Source: Saccharomycopsis crataegensis
Taxonomy: Eukaryota; Ascomycota; Saccharomycetes; Ascoideales; Saccharomycopsidaceae
DNA length: 64,000 bases
Assembly: GCF_037102585.1 (NCBI RefSeq)
Contig: NW_027043829.1
Coordinates: 124,001 to 188,000, forward strand
Direction: 5' to 3'
In this document: positions 30,212-41,547 of the stretch, one piece after another
Numbering within the stretch: the first letter of the stretch is position 1
Layout: each line of letters opens with the position of its first letter
The notes under the pieces: model-generated
Database searches by the model: none
Told to the model about the DNA's origin: nothing
What the model saw: only the letters and a program-made list of their open reading frames with translations
Program-made: the position numbers and the translations under genes

Positions 30212-31705
30212 ATGGTGGCAAAAACCCCAATTGAGGTGTTGATCGCCGACTTCTTGAAGTCAAAAGGGTATACCAAAACTTTGACCACTTTCCAAAACGA
30301 AGCAGGAATAACTTTGCCATCGACCGATGGTTACTTTGAATCACTCCAAGAAATTGTCGATGATCGTCAGAAATACCTTGAACATAGTACCCAAGTCTCC
30401 CAAGGGTTGAAAAACTTGGCCATTGACGACCACGAGCTACTATCGCTAATCAAACCATGGCAATACACTAACGTGGCTCACCACGCCCCTTTACTGTTTT
30501 CTGGCGCGTCACTAGGGTTAGACTTGACGATCATTGATGATTTGAAGATTGGTGGTGATAGTGCTCCTTCCAAACAGTGTCTCTTGGTCTCGGGAAATGA
30601 TAAAATCCTTAGGATCGTTGATATTACCGACTACTCGACCTTAGCTATAAGTGATCCCATAGACTCTGGCTCGATTTTCAAATCGTTTGTGGCGATTCCA
30701 GGAACCAGCTACGTTATGTCGGGAGCCATGGACGGGTTGGTGTATTTCTTCAAAGTTTCAGATGATGATCATAAATCTCCCAAGAAATTGCAACTCATCA
30801 AGAAACATAAAATTCACAGAAGGGTGATTTTAAAAATCAATTACCTACCAATTGATGACCATTCGGGGTATTTGGCATCGATTGGGTTCGATCTGTCATT
30901 GAACGTTATCAAGTTATCAATTGACCATGGGAGTATTGAGATTAAAGATATCAGCAGAATATATACTCTTAGTAATCCTACTGATCTCTATTGTTTCAAT
31001 TACAAAGCATCATTTACCAAGCTGCCAATACCACTTTTTTTGATCTCCCGAACCGACTCCACCTTGCTATCATTCTTCACCCTTGATTCTCATGGTTTGA
31101 AAATCGTTGAGGTATCCAGAGTATCATTGAACGACGCTGAATTCTCAAGCTATCAGTTTACCCCGGTAAATTTAAGTGTTTATAATCCATCGCTGGATGC
31201 CCATACTATTGATCAACAAAGTATTGATGAAGACGTCACAAAAACTCCGTTAATTTCTATTGCCACTTCGCACCAACCATACTTGAGAATCATCACTACT
31301 AAGTTCCCGAACTTACAAGTTGAGCTTGAATCCATAAGGAACAATTCTGATGGTGATGATGGTGATGATGCTGTTGTTGTTTCCGACAATTGCAATCAAG
31401 AACTAGTAGGGAAAACTCTTAGGGGAATGATTATTTCCAATGTGGTTACCACCGTGGCGCAAGACAAATATTCAAAACATGTAATTCATTGGAAAACCAA
31501 CGGGTCAGGAGTGTGGATTGCTGGCGATGATGGAATCATTCGAGGGGTCAATTTTTCCAAAAATGATTACACCGAAGTCGCTCAATTGAAAAGTCATGAT
31601 GGTGAATTTGGGGCGAGAATCATCTGTTTAGCAGGGACCACAAAAGGAGGTAAAGAAATATTATTTAGTAGTAGTAGTGATAAACAAATTTTTGTTTGGC
31701 AATAG
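30212..31705 (+). CDS. LisH / WD40-like repeat protein
   Basis: 497 residues from the ATG at 30212. The first 35 residues (VLIADFLKSKGYTKTLTTFQNEAG) are a LisH dimerisation motif, followed by a region that may form a CTLH-type helix. The rest has degenerate WD40 repeats, for example LLVSGNDKILRIVDITDYS near the middle and SSSSDKQIFVWQ as the extreme C-terminus. LisH-WD40 proteins usually serve as scaffolds, but I cannot assign an orthologue. An upstream in-frame ATG at 30128 would add 28 Asn/Lys-rich residues; I prefer 30212 because the LisH motif starts a few residues later. Confidence 0.8.
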   Translation: MVAKTPIEVLIADFLKSKGYTKTLTTFQNEAGITLPSTDGYFESLQEIVDDRQKYLEHSTQVSQGLKNLAIDDHELLSLIKPWQYTNVAHHAPLLFSGASLGLDLTIIDDLKIGGDSAPSKQCLLVSGNDKILRIVDITDYSTLAISDPIDSGSIFKSFVAIPGTSYVMSGAMDGLVYFFKVSDDDHKSPKKLQLIKKHKIHRRVILKINYLPIDDHSGYLASIGFDLSLNVIKLSIDHGSIEIKDISRIYTLSNPTDLYCFNYKASFTKLPIPLFLISRTDSTLLSFFTLDSHGLKIVEVSRVSLNDAEFSSYQFTPVNLSVYNPSLDAHTIDQQSIDEDVTKTPLISIATSHQPYLRIITTKFPNLQVELESIRNNSDGDDGDDAVVVSDNCNQELVGKTLRGMIISNVVTTVAQDKYSKHVIHWKTNGSGVWIAGDDGIIRGVNFSKNDYTEVAQLKSHDGEFGARIICLAGTTKGGKEILFSSSSDKQIFVWQ

Positions 31706-31930
31706 TGATTTAAAGAACCAATATCATCACAATAAAAAAAAAAACAAAAAAAAAAAAATTATAATCATAAGAGAGTACTTAATGTAGAACCAAAAAGAAT
31801 ACCGTCCTTACATGATGAATAGAAATTCTGTCAAATATATGAATATATATATTCAAGTATTGCTATATTTTTAAGGGAAGAAAAAATATAAAAAAAAAAA
31901 GTGAATCATTACTGAAAGTAATAATCAAAA

Positions 31931-32548
31931 TCACAAATCTCTCTGCTGCTGATAGAATTCCTGGTACATTGAATTAAAGTGATTTCTAATAAAGTCACTG
32001 GTGACTACACGATAAAAAGTACTAGATCCAAATCTATAAAACCCCATCAAGTTTAGTCCAAACAATTGTACTAACTGTTGCAAGTCTTTGAGTCGTAGAT
32101 TTCTGGTCATGTCATTTAAATCAGCCTCCGAACTGAATCCCGAGCTCCCAAAGTTTTCGGCCTCTGCCATCCCGTTAAAGAGTTGTTGGACATCACTTTT
32201 GAATACCATAAGCTCTTGGGTAAAATAATGATGAATCCAAATGATGTCTTCGATAAACGTCTCGGCACCGCGGATGTAGCACCATGCGCCACAAATCAAG
32301 AGCACCAACACTATCGATACCCTTATGAATGTGAGGACACTGTTGATGATGAAAGTGATGGTGGCTTTGAGGATATGATAAGTCACATATAAAAGGATGA
32401 GCAGGGCGATGGTCGAAGACACCGTTGGGTAATTGATGTAGAAATAAAGAGTGAATTTGTAAACCTGAAGAAGGAATGCAGATAGAATGGAATAACCATA
32501 GAGAATGACAATGGATACTGATTCCCAAGAGGATTCTGTGTCTGTCAT
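31931..32548 (-). CDS. APQ12: Apq12-like nuclear-envelope/ER membrane protein
   Basis: 205 residues with three hydrophobic segments (about 12-35, 43-65 and 70-92), then a soluble C-terminal half. Segment spacing, the NYPTVSST turn and the GAxxFIEDI stretch after the last membrane segment resemble the fungal Apq12 family, which works with Brr6/Brl1 in nuclear-envelope lipid balance and nuclear pore assembly. S. cerevisiae Apq12 is shorter (138 residues), so the C-terminal part would be an extension. It could instead be an unrelated small membrane protein. Convergent with the LisH/WD40 gene. Confidence 0.55.
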   Translation of the reverse strand: MTDTESSWESVSIVILYGYSILSAFLLQVYKFTLYFYINYPTVSSTIALLILLYVTYHILKATITFIINSVLTFIRVSIVLVLLICGAWCYIRGAETFIEDIIWIHHYFTQELMVFKSDVQQLFNGMAEAENFGSSGFSSEADLNDMTRNLRLKDLQQLVQLFGLNLMGFYRFGSSTFYRVVTSDFIRNHFNSMYQEFYQQQRDL

Positions 32549-32693
32549 TTTGTCGATATTTGTTGTGATCGCGTAAATTAACTATAATTATTAATATCAG
32601 TATTATTATTATTACAAAAAGTGATTTTCTATACAAGGCCGCGTGCGATAAGACAAAACATGAAATACATTCTAATGATGATTTTACTCAAAA

Positions 32694-33695
32694 CTACACC
32701 ACCACCCTTCCCTTCTTTCTCAACCGAATGAGCTTGATAAGTCTAATGAAAAGCGCCTCAAGCTGCTCCTTGAACATGAACAAGAACCCTTGAACAATCA
32801 CCGCTTTGGAGATTTGCGGCATCAATCCTTTCCATAACCCTAACACCCCATCGGTGTTGTACACGTACCATAGGCATTCCTGGAAAGTATTGAAGTTTCT
32901 TTGGGTCTTGACGTATCTGGTTTCCCCAGTGGTTGGATCGACTATTTTCTCGGTTACCACGGTGGTTTTCTTTTGGATCATCACTTTACTGAGAATCAAC
33001 GGCATGGTGACCACGGTGGCGAGTAATTTAGAAAGCACCCCAAGAGAAAACGATTGGGCTACCGATAAGTTTTGTTTCCCATTGAACAATAATGACCGTA
33101 ATCTGGCAAAGGTCCCATAAGTGATACTTGGATTAGACGTAAGCACCAAACTGACTTTAAGACCGCTCCATAACCCAGTGATCCCATCACGGCCGACGAT
33201 TTTCCTAGCGGTGTCCAAAAAACTTGGGTTATCTTTACCATCCTCGCTGATCTCGGTTTGCTGCTTTGTGGAAATCGTCGATACTGGCATGATGAAGACC
33301 TGGGACAACGCCGCGGCCACCGCTCCGAGAGATAACTCGACAAGCGTGGACTTCACCTTATTCTTAGGATTCCGAGTTTCATAAATCTTGTGGACAATAG
33401 CGTACCAGAAGAAATAAGCGAAATTCAGGGCGGCGGTCGAGCAAAGCGAGGGGACAATGCCAAAGTACCACCCGTGAAGCCCGTGTTTGACAAACAATTT
33501 CTTTAGACAGTCGATGCTGTCGGCGTACAAATTGGGGTTTTCCTTGATCTCTTTGAGGGTGTAGGCCTTCAAGTTCTGTTGCGACTGGATCAATGTCTTG
33601 GTGATGTCCAATGGATACACCACGGTGTTGGCGACCACTGAGGCGAGTGATCCAATGGCTGCTTTTTCCAACGGAGACAAATTAACGTTGGACAT
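32694..33695 (-). CDS. ANT1: Peroxisomal adenine nucleotide carrier (Ant1/PMP47 type)
   Basis: Mitochondrial-carrier-family protein of 333 residues with three repeats, each carrying the P-x-[DE/S]-x-x-[KS] signature in degenerate form: PLDITKTLIQ, PVSTISTKQQ and PLILSKVMIQ. Sequence and length fit the peroxisomal PMP47/Ant1 branch, which exchanges AMP for ATP so that medium-chain fatty acids can be activated inside peroxisomes for beta-oxidation. The insertion before the last repeat (VDPTTGETRYVKTQRNFNT) is a feature of this branch. The C-terminus is basic. Start ATG at 33695. I saw no clear fatty-acid response element upstream. Confidence 0.9.
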   Translation of the reverse strand: MSNVNLSPLEKAAIGSLASVVANTVVYPLDITKTLIQSQQNLKAYTLKEIKENPNLYADSIDCLKKLFVKHGLHGWYFGIVPSLCSTAALNFAYFFWYAIVHKIYETRNPKNKVKSTLVELSLGAVAAALSQVFIMPVSTISTKQQTEISEDGKDNPSFLDTARKIVGRDGITGLWSGLKVSLVLTSNPSITYGTFARLRSLLFNGKQNLSVAQSFSLGVLSKLLATVVTMPLILSKVMIQKKTTVVTEKIVDPTTGETRYVKTQRNFNTFQECLWYVYNTDGVLGLWKGLMPQISKAVIVQGFLFMFKEQLEALFIRLIKLIRLRKKGRVVV

Positions 33696-34176
33696 TTGTG
33701 GTTGTTATTTTTGAAGTTCAAACGATTGAAAATGTTCCCAGGAATGAGATATGGTAAATAGAAAGAGAGCAGGGCAGAGCAGATCACACGGCCTCTTTTT
33801 ATACCATCTTGCAAGCGGTGATCTTCTATTAGGGATTAAAACAAATATCGCATATCCACCCGATAAAAAAAAAAAAAAAAAAAAAAAATTGCCAGACAAC
33901 GTAACGTCACAAAATAGAGATTATTATTATTACTATTCGTATTTATCATATTGTCTATATATACAACCAATAGTTTAATCAATACAAATACAACAATTAT
34001 CACTATTCTTAGCCAATCCATACTACACCATTCACTAAAATCGGTTCATCGGCCGTTATCAAACTCCGATATATACATACATACATGCAAATAACTAACA
34101 ACTAGCTAATTACAACAATATCAGACACAGCAAAAAATAAATAAATAAATAAATTAAACATCATTATTATACAGAA
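33696..34176. other. ANT1 promoter / LEO1 3' flank
   Basis: 481 bp, AT-rich, with an A tract of about 23 (33867-33889) and ATAC and AAAT repeats near 34075 and 34137. No gene seen. Confidence 0.5.
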
Positions 34177-35418
34177 TTATAAAGGAAGGTTACGCCCTTC
34201 GATCGACACCCCTGACTTTTTCGCCAGTCTTTTCCCGCCCCTGTTCAACATCTTACCATTAAGTCTTCGATATTGATCATCTCTACTCAAACTTGCACCA
34301 ATCCCCGCCGCCGCCATTCGTTGGGCAGAAGTCATTTCCCTAGCCATATTAACCTTAGGAGCAACCTTGTAGGCCGTAGCTCTTGGTTGTGGTGCTGCAG
34401 CTCTTTTTCTTCTGGCAGCATTCTCTTCATACGTAGTACGATCGAGGTTCGCGGTGTCGCCAACTTTTCTCTTTCTCGCTTCGATCAATCTGTCGATATC
34501 AAAACTTTCTTGCTGAATAATCTTATCATGGTAATTGTCTGACAAGTTCAAGATCGGTCTAGTCCAATTCCCAACAAGCTTATCGGCAATTCTCTTCAAT
34601 CCCGGCTCTACCCTTTTGGATTTCTGATAAAATAACACAACTTTACCCAACCCTGATTCTCGAAGATGAATGGTTTTAATTGGTAACTCCAATAGCGAGC
34701 TGAAAATCACTTTCTGGATCTCGTACGCTGGCAATGATCCATCTGGTAACGGTTCTAACCATACTCGGACACTTTCCAACAAATTGTTATCCAAAATCGA
34801 ATCGGCCAAGTTTTTTCTGAGCAACACCTCCTTGACCTTTGGCAATAGTTTCAATTTGTTCATGGCAACCCCGGATTTCTCATCGATACATCTGGCGTCT
34901 TCAAAGGCCACTTCTTGCATTTGATTTTTCAACCCTTGGATTTGGGCATCTTGCATTTGCTCAAGATCGATATCACCATTCTTCTTACGACGGCGCGAGT
35001 TTCCCAGCTTGATCGCCTCATCAAGACGTTTTTCCAACATTTCTCTTTTTTTAGTGGCACTGCTGTCGTCATCAATGGTGTATCTGTCGCCTTCTTCACG
35101 TAACCCCCGATCTTTTCTACTTCCCCCAGTAGCATTATCATTATTATGACTGTCGGACACATGGTAGTCATTTTGGCGGGGCTCACTGCTGGATTTCTTG
35201 TGACGGCCCATACTGAGGATCTGGTCTTCGTCGTCTTCGTATTCTTCTTCTTCCCCTTCGTCTTCGTCGACGTAATCTTCCATCTCATCGGGGTCATTGT
35301 TGTTGTCGTTGTTGTTGTTATCTTGCTGGCCGGCGGAGTCGTCCTGGTCATTTATTCTGGTTTCCTCATCATGAGCGGGGCTATTCTGTATACTTCCTCT
35401 CTCATCATCTGAACTCAT
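34177..35418 (-). CDS. LEO1: Paf1 complex subunit Leo1
   Basis: Subunit of the RNA polymerase II-associated Paf1 complex, which links elongation to histone modification. 413 residues: a highly acidic, Asp/Glu-rich N-terminal third; the Leo1 domain at about 195-350 (KLLPKVKEVLLRKN, VRVWLEPLPDGSLPAYEIQ, GNWTRPILNLSD); and a basic C-terminus with RKRKVGDTANLDRTTYEENAARRKR-like sequence in pieces. The RMAAAGIGASLSRDDQYRRLN region near the end is typical of fungal Leo1. The ATG at 35418 sits directly beside a TTATA tandem array, so the core promoter and 5' leader are made of repeat. Confidence 0.93.
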   Translation of the reverse strand: MSSDDERGSIQNSPAHDEETRINDQDDSAGQQDNNNNDNNNDPDEMEDYVDEDEGEEEEYEDDEDQILSMGRHKKSSSEPRQNDYHVSDSHNNDNATGGSRKDRGLREEGDRYTIDDDSSATKKREMLEKRLDEAIKLGNSRRRKKNGDIDLEQMQDAQIQGLKNQMQEVAFEDARCIDEKSGVAMNKLKLLPKVKEVLLRKNLADSILDNNLLESVRVWLEPLPDGSLPAYEIQKVIFSSLLELPIKTIHLRESGLGKVVLFYQKSKRVEPGLKRIADKLVGNWTRPILNLSDNYHDKIIQQESFDIDRLIEARKRKVGDTANLDRTTYEENAARRKRAAAPQPRATAYKVAPKVNMAREMTSAQRMAAAGIGASLSRDDQYRRLNGKMLNRGGKRLAKKSGVSIEGRNLPL

Positions 35419-35420
35419 TA

Positions 35421-35469
35421 TTATATTATATTATATTATATTATATTATATTATATTATATTATATTAT
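35421..35469. repeat. TTATA pentanucleotide array
   Basis: About ten perfect units ending 2 bp from the LEO1 ATG codon. Confidence 0.92.
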
Positions 35470-35764
35470 CTTATATTTGCTATTGTTATTGTTATTGTTA
35501 GATATCCTTCCTGCTGCCTGTCGTTTTGTCACTGACTTTTTTTTTTTTCATCCTTTTGCCCTCCCTCCCTCCCTCCCTCTCTTTCACGGTGACAAGCACC
35601 AGCGGGTTACCCGTTGCATTATCCCACCCGCCAGTCCAGTCCAGTGGTGCTTTCCAACGGTTATGTTATATTATTCCAATCACTGGCACCGTTGCTGGTC
35701 AAATTCAATTTATCCTGTTTATAAATAATATAGGGGTGGGGGAGAGTGATTCCTAAGTATCCAC

Positions 35765-35790
35765 CATTCATTCATTCATTCATTCATTCA
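35765..35790. repeat. CATT tetranucleotide array
   Basis: Six to seven units in the LEO1-TOM5 intergenic region. Confidence 0.85.
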
Positions 35791-36008
35791 TCATGATTTC
35801 GGCCAGTCCTTCCCTCCCTCCCAACCGCCAATGACATATATATATATACATATATAGGAGCTCCCGTGCACGTACGTAAGTACCAAAAAAAAAAAAAAAA
35901 AAAAAAAAAAGAAGGAAAGTTACCAATACTACGCCATCAAACTATCTCTGTTGGATCAATTCCATAACCTATCTTACACACACACAAACATATATATATA
36001 ATACAAAA

Positions 36009-36273
36009 ATGTTCGGCCAAGGTGCAGTTCCTTCTGAAGAGGAAAAGAAAGCTCAAACTGCTGCTAGCAACCAAACTCTCCAACAAGCTTTGGTGATTGG
36101 TAGTGCTTTATTCATTAGTAAGTAAAAACAAAAGAAAATTGCATCCAATATATATATATATATATATATATCCATCTATTTTTTTTTTGTTTCCTTTGTT
36201 TTCAATTTCATAATTACTAACCTCGTCCATAGTCCCATCTATCATCCACTTCATCCAAAAAAGAATGAACTAA
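36009..36273 (+). CDS. TOM5: Mitochondrial import receptor subunit Tom5, spliced
   Basis: Small tail-anchored subunit of the TOM complex of the outer mitochondrial membrane, which passes preproteins from receptors to the Tom40 pore. Exon 1 is 36009-36117 and exon 2 is 36233-36273; the 115-nt intron has donor GTAAGT, branch ATTACTAAC and acceptor ATAG, and contains a TA array. The product is 49 residues, against 50 in S. cerevisiae. It shares the MFG start, the SEEEKKA motif, then one membrane segment (QALVIGSALFIIPSIIHF) and a short basic tail. The gene is too short and split to appear as one open frame. Confidence 0.9.
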
Positions 36274-36641
36274 GCGCATGGTTTTGAATATCCTAGTCTT
36301 TTGGGATCCATCATCATCATCATCTCCTACTGATTTTTGAATGAGAGATAATGCCCCATTTTTTATGTTTGTTTCAATAATAATGAAAAGTCTTTTGTAC
36401 ATATATGTATATACGGTTCTTACAAGTAAGAAATCCTTATGAATGAGTGAATGCTATTTTATTAACTAAATTCTTCCAACTGTAAGTTTTTAATTTGTTT
36501 TATTTTTCTCTTGGATATTTCCTTTTTTTTTTTTTTTTTTAATTGATGTTCGAGATAATCTGGATTAAACAATGATGCCAGGACTGTCAATTGAATACAT
36601 AAATAATCTCATAATTGTGCAAATATATATATATATATATA
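36274..36641. other. TOM5-VPS8 convergent intergenic region
   Basis: 3' flanks of two convergent genes. It contains a T tract of about 18 (36523-36540) and a TA array next to the VPS8 stop. No gene seen. Confidence 0.5.
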
Positions 36642-39600
36642 TCATCCTCGTTCATCTTCTTTGCCTCCATGACAAATAATACACTTCATGTCATCCTCAC
36701 TCACCCCTAAACGTTGGACACACTGATAATGATAACTGTGCCCACACTTGAAAATCACCACTTTCAATTCTTTCCACACTTCTTCATTGAATTGAAGACC
36801 TTCCACATAGTCACTACTATTGATTTTCTTATCATTATCCAAAAGATATTGCGTCCTTTTTCTGTGGAACCCCTCCCAATTTTGAATGATTTTGCTGCTG
36901 ATCATTCGTCCCCAGATTCTTTTACCACATCCACAGCACTCAATGCTATTTGGAGAAATCCCTTTGCCATTTTCAAGCTGAATCGCCTCAAGATTCTTTC
37001 GTACTTCAGTATTATATAAATCAAGCACAATCCGGAGAGATTTTTCTTGATAAACATTCAAAAAGAATATCTCATCGATAATTCCTTTAATATCCCCAAT
37101 CGTGGTTATATCAGAATTACCACCTTTGCTAGTTTCCAAAAACTTGTTGAAAATACGAAGGAAAATCGTGTTGCTTTTGGACTCTAGTGATGGATCAGTT
37201 TTACAAACAGGTTCTTCAAAATTGGTATTCATCAAGCTCACAAATACTTCTTGTAATAATCTCCTCAATAAATCAACTAATGATTGGATTCTAGATTTCT
37301 TTTCTCCACCATCATCATCATCCAAAGAATCAAGCTGTTTTTCAGCCAACTTGATAAACCTATTCAAACAATCATTAAGCTTAATCCAGGAAGCTTCTCC
37401 GGAGACAACACTTCCATCAGAAATGATTTTACAATCATCAACTGCAACCGTCAAGTATTTCCATAAGTTCTTTTCAAGCTTCCCAATGTCTTCATCATCA
37501 GTTAAACTTTCTTGAACAAGGCTCTCTAAATACAACAATACCTCATCCAAACAAACAGTATACTGTTTACTAACATCATGTAGTAAAAAGACAATGCCAT
37601 CTATAGCATTACAATCTCTCAAAGTATTCAACAACCTCCGATTGATGGTATCGTTGAAAAATCCCATATTGATGTTTTTCAAGAACCTCACAATCTGTCC
37701 CGAATTAAATTGGCAAAGCAATCCCACATAATGTAATATGTCATCATCTTCGACGATTTTATTTCTCGTAATCTCTTGCTTATCATCAAACACAATTTCA
37801 AATAAGGCTCCCAAATATTCAAATTGAGTTCTGAGATCAGTAATGTGATATATTTGTCTATTGAGTTCATAGTTATGGCCATTGAAGGTCTTGATCAATT
37901 CTGATAAATCACCTTTATCCGAGGTATTTATCAATTTTTTAAAGTTTTGTTTAACGAGACTCTCTAAATTTTCATTCTCCATAATGGTATTTTCTTGCTC
38001 CACTAATTGGAAACATAACTGTAAAATCTCGTAATTAGAGTAGTCTCCCCCATGAAAATCATCATCATCATGATTATTTAGCCACAACTCAAACAATTTA
38101 CCAGCCTTTTTCTCAGACTTGTACAAACTGAACAACAAATTTTCAAACTCATTTTTTTCAAAATAGAACATCAACTCATCGTTTAAATTAGTCGGATGAT
38201 AAATGCTTAACAAAGTTTGCAAACTAAACTCACAATCCTTCTTCAATGACCCATAGTCTTTATCCTCATCAAGCTGATGCAAATCACAAATATTCTCAAT
38301 TAAATGGTCCAATGATGAATCATTGATTGTAATAAATTGCGGATATTTCGGATAGTTCCTAAGGACAAATATGCTTAAATAAATCCGTTTCTTCAAATCA
38401 AACAACGTCTCATGTTCTTGAACCATGCTGATTAACACTTCAATAATATATTGACGATTAATTTTAAAAGTCCTTGGAAATTGATACTTTACCAGTCCAG
38501 CATCATCGTTAACCATCCCATCTTCATTGAGAAACTCGTCTTCCATTACTTCGTTTAACATCAACAATGTTTTTTCCGTATTAAATTTCAATAATAAATA
38601 AAGATAAGGAAATGAGGGCTCATTGATGGGATTATCTGTAACAAAAAAAATTTCCCCTGAGTTTATTGGCCATTCAATAGAAGACCCATTGAAGAGTATA
38701 TAATACAAATTCATTTTTATATTTCGCATACTCTCTGGATCTTCTGCTTCAGTAATTATATCCAAAGGATACTGTCTATTGGTCAAAATATAAGTCAAGT
38801 ACGAATATACCTTCATCAGTTGATATTTTAATACTAGTAATGATTCAACATAATGATCTGAATTGTAAGTAATTTTCCTAATAGTAGTCAAGAAATCCAT
38901 AAATGGCCCAATATAATCTTTGAGTAATGAATTCCATATAAATATTTTGGCATCAATAAGCTTATACTTCTCACAAAGCGAAATAATCAAATCAAGGTCC
39001 ATTTCTTTGACATTTAGTAAGCAGATCATTTCTTCTAACTGGTGGAATTTAGCGGACTGTGTTTCATCAATTTTGGAGGCGAAGGATATCACCAACTCTT
39101 TCAAAATTTTTGGCGACAAGTTCCGGACCTGCTTGGTGAAAATAAATGTTTCTAAAGCTTGGAAATATATTGATTTCAAACTATCAGAAGCTTCAAAGTA
39201 TTCAAACAATTGCTCATAAATTTCTGAAGAGCAATTCATGGAAATAAGCCCGGTAAATGCTAGCGTGAGCAATTCTTGCAATTCATGAGCACTTTCATCA
39301 TCAACTTTGTCGTCATTCACTTCATGATTTTCTTCTTGGTTAGAAATATTTTGATTTTGACTAAACCATTCGTTGAAATTCAAGAAAATCAATCTTTGTA
39401 GATGCTTGCTGATCAATCTGTGTCTAACTTCATCCTTTCCCATCAATCGATATCTAATTAAATCACAATCCCCAGTATAAAAATTTAAGCATTCCATTAA
39501 TGCAACCTTTATGGACTTTAAAGTTTTCTCATTGATCGCCGCCACCAAAAAACTTTCCCAGTTGCTCATTGATCCCATTGCGATCTTATTATTCTTGGTT

Positions 39601-40355
39601 AAGATAAATATATTGTTCTTGAATGTTCTAAATGTATCATCAAATGTATTGAATAATCCAATTTGGCTACTAATAGAAACTTCATTAGCGTAATTATCAA
39701 CAGGGATGAAATTCTTAATGTAGTTATTATAAATAATATGGTTAGAGATAGCATCAACAGAGCCAAAAAGTCTAAGATCTTGCTTATCATTCAATTTGAA
39801 TCTCATTAATCCAGTATCAATGGCCAAAATTCTTGACGACACCGTCATCACAAGAATAATTTTCCCGGTAAGCCACAAGACAGAAACGATTGGTTCATCA
39901 CACACCCATCTTTTCTTGTCTTGAATTTCCACCCTTAGTGAGTCTAAATTTTTATTATCATCTTTATCATTAGAGTTTTTGCTATCCAAATCTTGATTCT
40001 CGACTGCTTCAAGCTCTAGAACCGTTAAAATATTGGAGAAACAGTATGCCAATCTGGCCCCCACTTTTCTATTGTTATACACAAGCTCGGGATACCAGCC
40101 CAAGCATGAGGTTAAATTTAAATTTTCTTGGTTTTTAAGAATCACTGGCTTCCCAATTTTGATATGGGTTGTCAACTGAGGATTAATAGAAATCACCAAT
40201 AAAGCATTGGAGGTGATTACCGCAATCAAGTTTAGCAAGTCTAACTTTTCATGAAGTTGGCACAATGGTAATGGAGAGCATCCAAATACGTAGCATTTAG
40301 TTTTCTTATCCAAGTAGCTGAGTCTCTTGCTACCCTTATTTTTCGTGTTGATGTC

Positions 40356-40414
<59 letters not shown>

Positions 40415-41274
40415 TTTTCTCTTGGCCAAATGTAAAATCCAAGTCTGAGCTCCCTAGGATTTTCCTGGTCTTGTAATTATATCCAAATATACTTCTAAAC
40501 CCATCATGAAATAGCACCAATCCATCAATGTCAGTACTAACTATTGCAGTATGACGCTTATTTAAGAAGAATAAATGATTTATAGGCTTATTTACTAGAT
40601 GTCCTTCTCTCCCATTCACTTTATCATTGATGGTTACGGGGTTGATCGATAGAATTGGCTCCCCGGAATACTCAGGGGTTAATCCTTTCAAATCCCATAT
40701 AAAGATATTACCGTATTTGTGACCAGTGGCAATATACGTTGAATCTAAGGAGATCGCCAAACTAGTTACTGCCCCGCTGCTGAGCACTTGCTTGTTATTG
40801 ACTCCCAAAAACCCTTTAATGTTTTGGTTGTAATCAAAAATCACCGTCAACCCACGATTTGTACCAAACACCATGAAATCAGTTAACAAATTGAAAATTG
40901 TGATTGCTCCATATTTCATCGCGAAGTTAGGGCTGAAAATGATGTGGGATATTTTGTCCAAGGTTATCCAACGAACCATGCGGTTGTTATTATTATCCTC
41001 ATCATAATTGGCACCATCTATGGTGCTATTGTTGTCGCTAATGAGTTCCTGTGATATTAGATTATTGGTATTTGAATCTTTTAAAAGAGAATTCAATCTT
41101 GTCTTGAATCGATGGTCAAACTTATTATTTGATTGATCTACCGCCTCATCATCACTTGTCCATAGGTTATCATAGGGCTCGTTTGTATGTTAGTGAATTA
41201 CAGTGACCGTGGTCATTCCCAATACCGTGCGGTACCATACATACTATTTCATCAATGGAGCTATTGATATTCAT
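36642..41274 (-). CDS. VPS8: CORVET complex subunit Vps8, with short 5' intron
   Basis: Rab5/Vps21-binding subunit of the CORVET endosome-tethering complex. Proposed exons are 41245-41274 (ten codons) and 41177-36642, separated by a 67-nt intron with donor GTATGT, branch CACTAAC and acceptor CGAG, giving 1521 residues. Without splicing the frame has no ATG upstream of the first conserved region; its apparent start is a TTG. Domains: N-terminal beta-propeller, interrupted by a polyasparagine run near residue 260; a long alpha-solenoid containing the conserved LTNRQYPLDI and NPINEPSFPYLYLLLKFN motifs; and a C-terminal RING-H2 (CCGCGKRIWG ... FKCGHSYHYQC ... CIIC). These match S. cerevisiae Vps8. 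The first exon is inferred and needs transcript support. Confidence 0.9.
40357..40413 (-). repeat. TTA array coding polyasparagine in VPS8
   Basis: Nineteen trinucleotide units reading AAT (Asn) on the coding strand, inserted in the beta-propeller. Confidence 0.92.
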
Positions 41275-41547
41275 TGTTGTGTGCTAACAATCACATACAT
41301 TGATTGTAACGCTCCGCTTCCTTTGTACACTTGTGTGTGGATTTTTCTGGTTGTCAATTTTTAGCCTGGCATTCCGATCCGGATATGACTAAAGAGCACC
41401 GCCCGGCCGCACATGCCAGCCCATTTCGGGGTATAAAATTTACTCTATTTTTTTTCGTTCTTTATTTTCCTGTAAGACAAGTTTTTTTGCTCCCTTTCTT
41501 GAAGCCACCTATCTTCTCAAAACAATTACCATACTCTACATTAAACA

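Larger units (their letters stand above)
35419..36008. other. Divergent promoter region LEO1/TOM5
   Basis: 590 bp with a TTATA array, a CCCT array near 35561, a CATT tetranucleotide array, a Reb1-like TTACCCG (35609-35615) and an A tract of about 26 (35885-35910). No gene seen. Confidence 0.55.

Noticed and set aside
35421-36630. TA and A/T tracts as replication origins
   Set aside because: AT-rich runs are everywhere in the window; I cannot separate an origin from background without a species-specific consensus.
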